This document shows positions 61,191 to 64,000 of a stretch of DNA of 64,000 bases, piece by piece (position 1 is the first letter of the stretch; every line of letters begins with the position of its first letter). Below the pieces are notes generated by a model, which worked only from the letters and a program-made list of their open reading frames with translations, ran no database searches and had not been told where the DNA came from. This DNA comes from Pseudomonas putida S13.1.2 (GTDB taxonomy: Bacteria > Pseudomonadota > Gammaproteobacteria > Pseudomonadales > Pseudomonadaceae). The DNA lies in the NCBI RefSeq assembly GCF_000498395.2, contig NZ_CP010979.1:1984001-2048000 (forward strand), read 5' to 3'. Made by a program: the position numbers and the translations under genes.

Positions 61191-61285
61191 AAAGCAATAC
61201 ACCTCCCGGCACCCCGATGGTGCCGCCAGCCCGTTTCGCCGCTACAATGCCCGCCTAAACCGTGGCAGCCCGAAAATATAACGAT

Positions 61286-63286
61286 ATGTCCCTTCCAAAG
61301 AATCACCTGGAACTGCTCAGCCCTGCCCGTGACGTGGCCATCGCTCGCGAAGCGATCCTGCACGGCGCTGACGCCATCTACATCGGCGGCCCAAGCTTTG
61401 GCGCACGCCATAACGCCTGCAACGAGGTCAGCGAGATCGCCGAACTGGTCGAGTTCGCCCGCCGCTACCATGCGCGCGTATTCACCACCATCAACACCAT
61501 CCTCCACGACAACGAGCTGGAACCTGCGCGCAAGCTGATCCATCAGCTGTACGACGCCGGCGTCGACGCGCTGATCGTGCAGGACCTGGGGGTGATGGAG
61601 CTGGATATCCCGCCGATCGAGCTGCACGCCAGCACCCAGACCGACATCCGCACCCTGGAACGGGCCAAGTTCCTCGATCAGGCCGGCTTCTCACAACTGG
61701 TACTGGCCCGTGAGCTGAACCTGCAGCAAATACGCGCCATTGCCGCCGAAACCGACGCCGCCATCGAGTTCTTCATCCACGGTGCGCTGTGCGTGGCCTT
61801 CTCCGGCCAGTGCAACATCTCCCACGCGCAGACCGGCCGAAGCGCCAACCGGGGCGACTGCTCGCAGGCCTGCCGCCTGCCCTATACCCTGAAAGATGAC
61901 CAGGGCCGCGTGGTGGCGTTCGAGAAGCACCTGCTGTCGATGAAGGACAACAACCAGACTGCCAACCTGGCCGACCTGGTGGATGCCGGCGTGCGCTCGT
62001 TCAAGATCGAGGGCCGCTACAAGGACATGGGCTATGTGAAGAACATCACCGCCCACTACCGCAAAGAGCTCGACGCCATTCTCGAAGGCCGCCCGGAATA
62101 TGCCCGTGCGTCCAGCGGCCGCACCGAGCACTTCTTCCTGCCCGACCCGGACAAGACCTTCCACCGCGGCAGCACCGACTATTTCGTGACCGACCGCAAA
62201 GTCGACATCGGCGCCTTCGACTCGCCAACCTTCACCGGCCTGCCGGTGGGTGTGGTGGAAAAGGTCGGCAAGCGTGACATGCAAGTGGTGACCGAGGTGC
62301 CACTGACCAACGGTGACGGCCTGAATGTGCTGGTAAAACGCGAAGTGGTGGGTTTCCGTGCCAACATCGCCGAACCACGTGGCGAGTTCGAGGAAGACGG
62401 CCAGAAGCGCTACCGCTATCGCGTCGAACCCAACGAAATGCCCGAAGGCCTGCACAAGCTGCGGCCCAACCACCCGCTGTCGCGCAACCTCGACCACAAC
62501 TGGCAGCAGGCCCTGCAACGCACCTCCTCCGAGCGCCGGGTTGGTGTGGAATGGCATGCTGTACTGCGCGAGCAGCGCTTGATGCTTACCCTCAGCAGTG
62601 AGGAAGGCATCAGCGTCCAGGTGGCCCTGGACGGCCCGTTCGGCGAGGCCAACAAGCCGCAGCAGGCACTGGACCAGTTGCACGACCTGCTCGGCCAGCT
62701 GGGTACCACGATGTACCACGCCAGCAGCATCGAGCTGGACGCGCCGCAGGCGTACTTCATCCCCAACTCGCAGCTCAAGGCCCTGCGCCGGGAAGCCATC
62801 GAGGCGCTGACCGAGGCACGCATCAAGGCGCACCCGCGTGGCGGGCGCAAGGCTGAGACCACGCCGCCACCGGTGTACCCCGAGTCGCACCTGTCGTTCC
62901 TGGCCAACGTGTACAACCAGAAGGCCCGCGACTTCTACCACCGCCACGGCGTGCAGCTGATCGACGCGGCCTACGAGGCCCATGAAGAACACGGTGAAGT
63001 GCCGGTGATGATCACCAAGCACTGCCTGCGCTTCTCCTTCAACCTGTGCCCCAAGCAGGCCAAGGGCGTGACCGGTGTGCGTACCAAGGTGGCACCGATG
63101 CAGCTGATTCAGGGTGACGAAGTGCTGACCCTTAAGTTCGACTGCAAACCGTGCGAAATGCATGTGGTCGGCAAGATGAAAAGCCACATCATCGACCTGC
63201 CAACCCCGGGCAGCGCGGTGGCCCAGGTAGTGGGGCACATCAGCCCGGAAGACCTGCTGAAGACCATCGTGCGCGCGCCGCACTGA
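61286..63286 (+). CDS. rlhA: U32 peptidase-family RNA hydroxylase, RlhA-like
   Basis: The 666-residue protein begins HLELLSPARDVAIAREAILHGADAIYIGG and has four conserved cysteines (C169, C176, C192, C196) in CVAFSGQC and RGDCSQACR, which bind an Fe-S cluster. The length matches RlhA (YdcP, 23S rRNA C2501 hydroxylase; about 650 residues) rather than TrhP/YegQ (about 450). I used the ATG at 61286; an in-frame GTG at 61262 lies in the presumed leader. Confidence 0.87.
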   Translation: MSLPKNHLELLSPARDVAIAREAILHGADAIYIGGPSFGARHNACNEVSEIAELVEFARRYHARVFTTINTILHDNELEPARKLIHQLYDAGVDALIVQDLGVMELDIPPIELHASTQTDIRTLERAKFLDQAGFSQLVLARELNLQQIRAIAAETDAAIEFFIHGALCVAFSGQCNISHAQTGRSANRGDCSQACRLPYTLKDDQGRVVAFEKHLLSMKDNNQTANLADLVDAGVRSFKIEGRYKDMGYVKNITAHYRKELDAILEGRPEYARASSGRTEHFFLPDPDKTFHRGSTDYFVTDRKVDIGAFDSPTFTGLPVGVVEKVGKRDMQVVTEVPLTNGDGLNVLVKREVVGFRANIAEPRGEFEEDGQKRYRYRVEPNEMPEGLHKLRPNHPLSRNLDHNWQQALQRTSSERRVGVEWHAVLREQRLMLTLSSEEGISVQVALDGPFGEANKPQQALDQLHDLLGQLGTTMYHASSIELDAPQAYFIPNSQLKALRREAIEALTEARIKAHPRGGRKAETTPPPVYPESHLSFLANVYNQKARDFYHRHGVQLIDAAYEAHEEHGEVPVMITKHCLRFSFNLCPKQAKGVTGVRTKVAPMQLIQGDEVLTLKFDCKPCEMHVVGKMKSHIIDLPTPGSAVAQVVGHISPEDLLKTIVRAPH

Positions 63287-63302
63287 CCCTCGGACAGATC
63301 AG

Positions 63303-64000
63303 TCAGCGTATCTGATGCTTGTGCAGCAAGCGGTAGAAGGTGGGCCGGGAGATCCCCAGCACCTTCGCCGCTACGCTCATGTTATCGCTGTGCCGGTTAA
63401 GCACATCGCACAAGGCCTGGCGCTCGGCCCGCTGTTTGTATTCCTCTAGCGTACCCAGCGGCTGCTGCCCTTGGTCCAGCGTCTGCAGGCCCAGGTCCTG
63501 CGCCTCGATCTGCCGGCCTTCGGCCAGCACCAGGCCACGGCGCACCCGGTTGGCCAACTCGCGCACATTCCCCGGCCAGTCATGCCGGCCCATGGCCGCC
63601 AGGGCATGGTCGCTGAACGAACGCGGCCGGCGTCCGGTTTCCAGGCTGTAGAAATGAGCAAAATGGCTGGCCAGCATCGACAAGTCACCATGTCGGTCGC
63701 GCAGTGGCGCGGTCACCACCTGCAACACGTTCAAGCGGTAATACAGGTCTTCGCGAAAACGCCCCTGCTCGATGGCTCTTTCGAGGTCCACGTGGGTGGC
63801 GGCCAATACCCGCGCATCCACCGGAATCGGCTGGCTGCCACCCACCCGCTCGATGTGTTTTTCTTGTAGAAAACGCAGCAGATTGGCCTGCAACTCCAGC
63901 GGCAAGTCACCAATTTCATCCAGAAACAACGTGCCACCGTGGGCGGCTTCAATGCGCCCGGTCTTGCGCTGATGGGCACCGGTGAAAGCGCCCTTCTCAT
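63303..64000 (-). CDS. Sigma-54-dependent activator, C-terminal part, cut by window edge
   Basis: The visible 230 residues start within the AAA+ domain at the sigma-54 contact loop ([20 protein letters not shown]). Walker B ([14 protein letters not shown]) and the arginine-finger region ([11 protein letters not shown]) follow. The Fis-type helix-turn-helix ([25 protein letters not shown]) ends the protein. The sensor domain is outside the window, so the target is unknown. It converges on the rlhA-like gene with 16 bases between. Confidence 0.92.
   Translation of the reverse strand, partial: EKGAFTGAHQRKTGRIEAAHGGTLFLDEIGDLPLELQANLLRFLQEKHIERVGGSQPIPVDARVLAATHVDLERAIEQGRFREDLYYRLNVLQVVTAPLRDRHGDLSMLASHFAHFYSLETGRRPRSFSDHALAAMGRHDWPGNVRELANRVRRGLVLAEGRQIEAQDLGLQTLDQGQQPLGTLEEYKQRAERQALCDVLNRHSDNMSVAAKVLGISRPTFYRLLHKHQIR

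Overview
The window is high-GC gammaproteobacterial DNA. Its gene content and the dense, characteristic REP palindromes (…GGGAGCGGG…CCCGCGAAG…) point to the Pseudomonas putida group. No rRNA, tRNA or CRISPR array was seen. Almost all genes belong to catabolic or accessory modules. The main interruptions are a decayed patch at about 21.6-26.7 kb and a toxin-like fusion at 4.2-5.8 kb.

Layout. (1) 0-4.2 kb: an RND efflux pump (adaptor cut by the window edge, plus permease). (2) 4.2-5.8 kb: a small gene overlapping a Fic-domain gene that is fused in frame to mobA (molybdenum cofactor guanylyltransferase). (3) 5.9-21.4 kb: a complete quinohemoprotein amine dehydrogenase (QHNDH) locus. It has alpha, radical-SAM maturase, gamma and beta subunit genes plus an acyl-CoA synthetase on one strand, a divergent aldehyde dehydrogenase and outer-membrane barrel, and a second operon with a sigma-54 activator, ABC exporter, subtilisin-like protease and FAD monooxygenase. 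A consensus sigma-54 promoter and a candidate enhancer lie in the divergent region. (4) 21.6-26.7 kb: an IS110-family element with an in-frame stop and a structured upstream RNA candidate, REP arrays, a DUF6124-type gene with a structured leader, a lipoprotein gene broken by an amber codon, a transposase scrap and an orphan RHS-tail toxin.

(5) 26.7-48.4 kb is the most interesting region: two co-directional operons. The upstream operon encodes a giant MnxG-type multicopper oxidase (1957 aa), a YVTN-type propeller protein, two SCO copper chaperones, a cytochrome c/periplasmic-binding-protein fusion and a SurA-like protein. The downstream operon encodes an orphan response regulator, a GspE/PilB ATPase, PilM/N/O/P-like proteins, a secretin and three pseudopilins. 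It runs by 4-base overlaps into csgE, csgF and csgG (curli export). No GspF/PilC platform, prepilin peptidase or csgA/csgB is present. Both operons have near-perfect sigma-54 promoters, and both carry TTCCCC-N6-GGGG palindromes 85-150 bp upstream. I infer one regulon: an extracytoplasmic metal (probably Mn) oxidase with a dedicated, hybrid secretion machine.

(6) 48.4-55.9 kb: malonate decarboxylase operon (mdcABCDEGH) with madLM transporter. (7) 56-58.4 kb: enoyl-CoA hydratase family protein and acyl-CoA dehydrogenase. (8) 58.5-64 kb: LysR regulator, DUF2790 secreted protein, TrmK, RidA, RlhA-like U32 protein and the end of another sigma-54 activator.

REP palindromes punctuate most operon boundaries. 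Three of them lie inside reading frames (the GspC/PilP-like gene, the gspE-like gene and mdcB), always on the same strand and in the same stop-free frame. Database statements are from memory; no search was run.
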